In this document: one piece after another, positions 6,152 through 6,213 of the stretch
Position numbering within the stretch: position 1 is the first letter of the stretch
Layout: every line of letters begins with the position of its first letter
Origin: Balneolaceae bacterium UBA1514
GTDB lineage: Bacteria > Bacteroidota > Rhodothermia > Balneolales > Balneolaceae
Assembly: GCA_002323515.1 (NCBI GenBank)
Contig: DCQQ01000011.1
Span: 1 to 6,213 of the forward strand
Direction of reading: 5' to 3'
DNA length: 6,213 nt
Made by a program: the position numbers and the translations under genes
Notes under the pieces: generated by a model
What the model was told of the DNA's origin: nothing
Seen by the model: only the letters and a program-made list of their open reading frames with translations
Databases searched by the model: none

Positions 6152-6175
6152 CTCATTTCATTCCTCTTAAATGAG
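6152..6175. repeat. Inverted repeat upstream of ileS
   Basis: CTCATTT (6152-6158) and AAATGAG (6169-6175) are perfect 7-bp inverted repeats with a 10-nt loop, 75-98 bp upstream of the ileS ATG. On the plus strand a T-rich stretch (6185-6189) follows after a gap; on the minus strand there is no T run. It could be an operator, part of the ileS leader, or the end of a gene outside the window. In the rest of 6078-6213 I find no gene and no consensus promoter: a TTTG at about 6133-6136 (minus strand) has no matching -7 box. Confidence 0.35.
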
Positions 6176-6213
6176 TGCTATCTTATTTTTAAGCTGATGC
6201 CACCGCAGTAACT

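Noticed and set aside
6193..6213. T-box-like GGTGG sequence on the minus strand upstream of ileS
   Set aside because: Only a few bases match the T-box core, no specifier stem or terminator/antiterminator is visible, and T-boxes are a Gram-positive feature.
6189..6213. Possible C-terminal end of an upstream minus-strand gene (a frame ending in TAA near 6190)
   Set aside because: Only about seven codons are inside the window, all three frames reach stops nearby, and nothing distinguishes a coding frame.

Overview
The window looks like ordinary chromosome from a Bacteroidota-type bacterium, in the wider FCB group. Balneolota/Balneolales is my best guess, but the phylum is firmer than the order. 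Four things point this way. The gene order ileS–traR/dksA–lspA is a familiar Bacteroidota arrangement. The Ile-tRNA synthetase is of the 'type 2' kind. The starts I examined most closely (yajC, ribBA, lspA, ileS) lack well-placed Shine-Dalgarno sequences. Two promoters match the Bacteroidota consensus (-33 TTTG, about 19-20 bp, -7 TAnnTTTG) rather than the E. coli one.

Layout, left to right. Bases 1-60 are the 5' part of a tRNA-Val(UAC) gene on the minus strand, cut by the window edge. Bases 61-218 are a divergent intergenic region with one Bacteroidota-style promoter firing left into the tRNA and one firing right into yajC. On the plus strand come yajC (219-536, Sec accessory membrane protein) and ribBA (622-1788, riboflavin synthesis). 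Bases 1789-1866 are a short convergent gap with one weak hairpin. On the minus strand, transcribed right to left, lies a three-gene cluster: ileS (6077-2913), a traR/dksA-family gene (2911-2510) that begins one base after the ileS stop, and lspA (2442-1867). The 67-bp gap between the last two holds two adjacent hairpins. Bases 6078-6213 are the ileS upstream region, with an inverted repeat but no convincing promoter or gene.

The genes are housekeeping: protein export (YajC), lipoprotein maturation (LspA), flavin synthesis (RibB), translation (IleS, tRNA-Val) and a probable RNA-polymerase-binding regulator (DksA-like). I see no mobile element, phage gene, CRISPR array or defence system.

The interesting content is in the protein details. 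The GTP cyclohydrolase II half of RibBA has lost all three zinc cysteines and most of its active site, so the protein is better described as RibBX-like. IleS carries a rearranged HIGH signature, GIHH, of the GXHH class linked to very strong mupirocin resistance. The DksA-like protein keeps only one of four zinc ligands. No wholly new system is evident.
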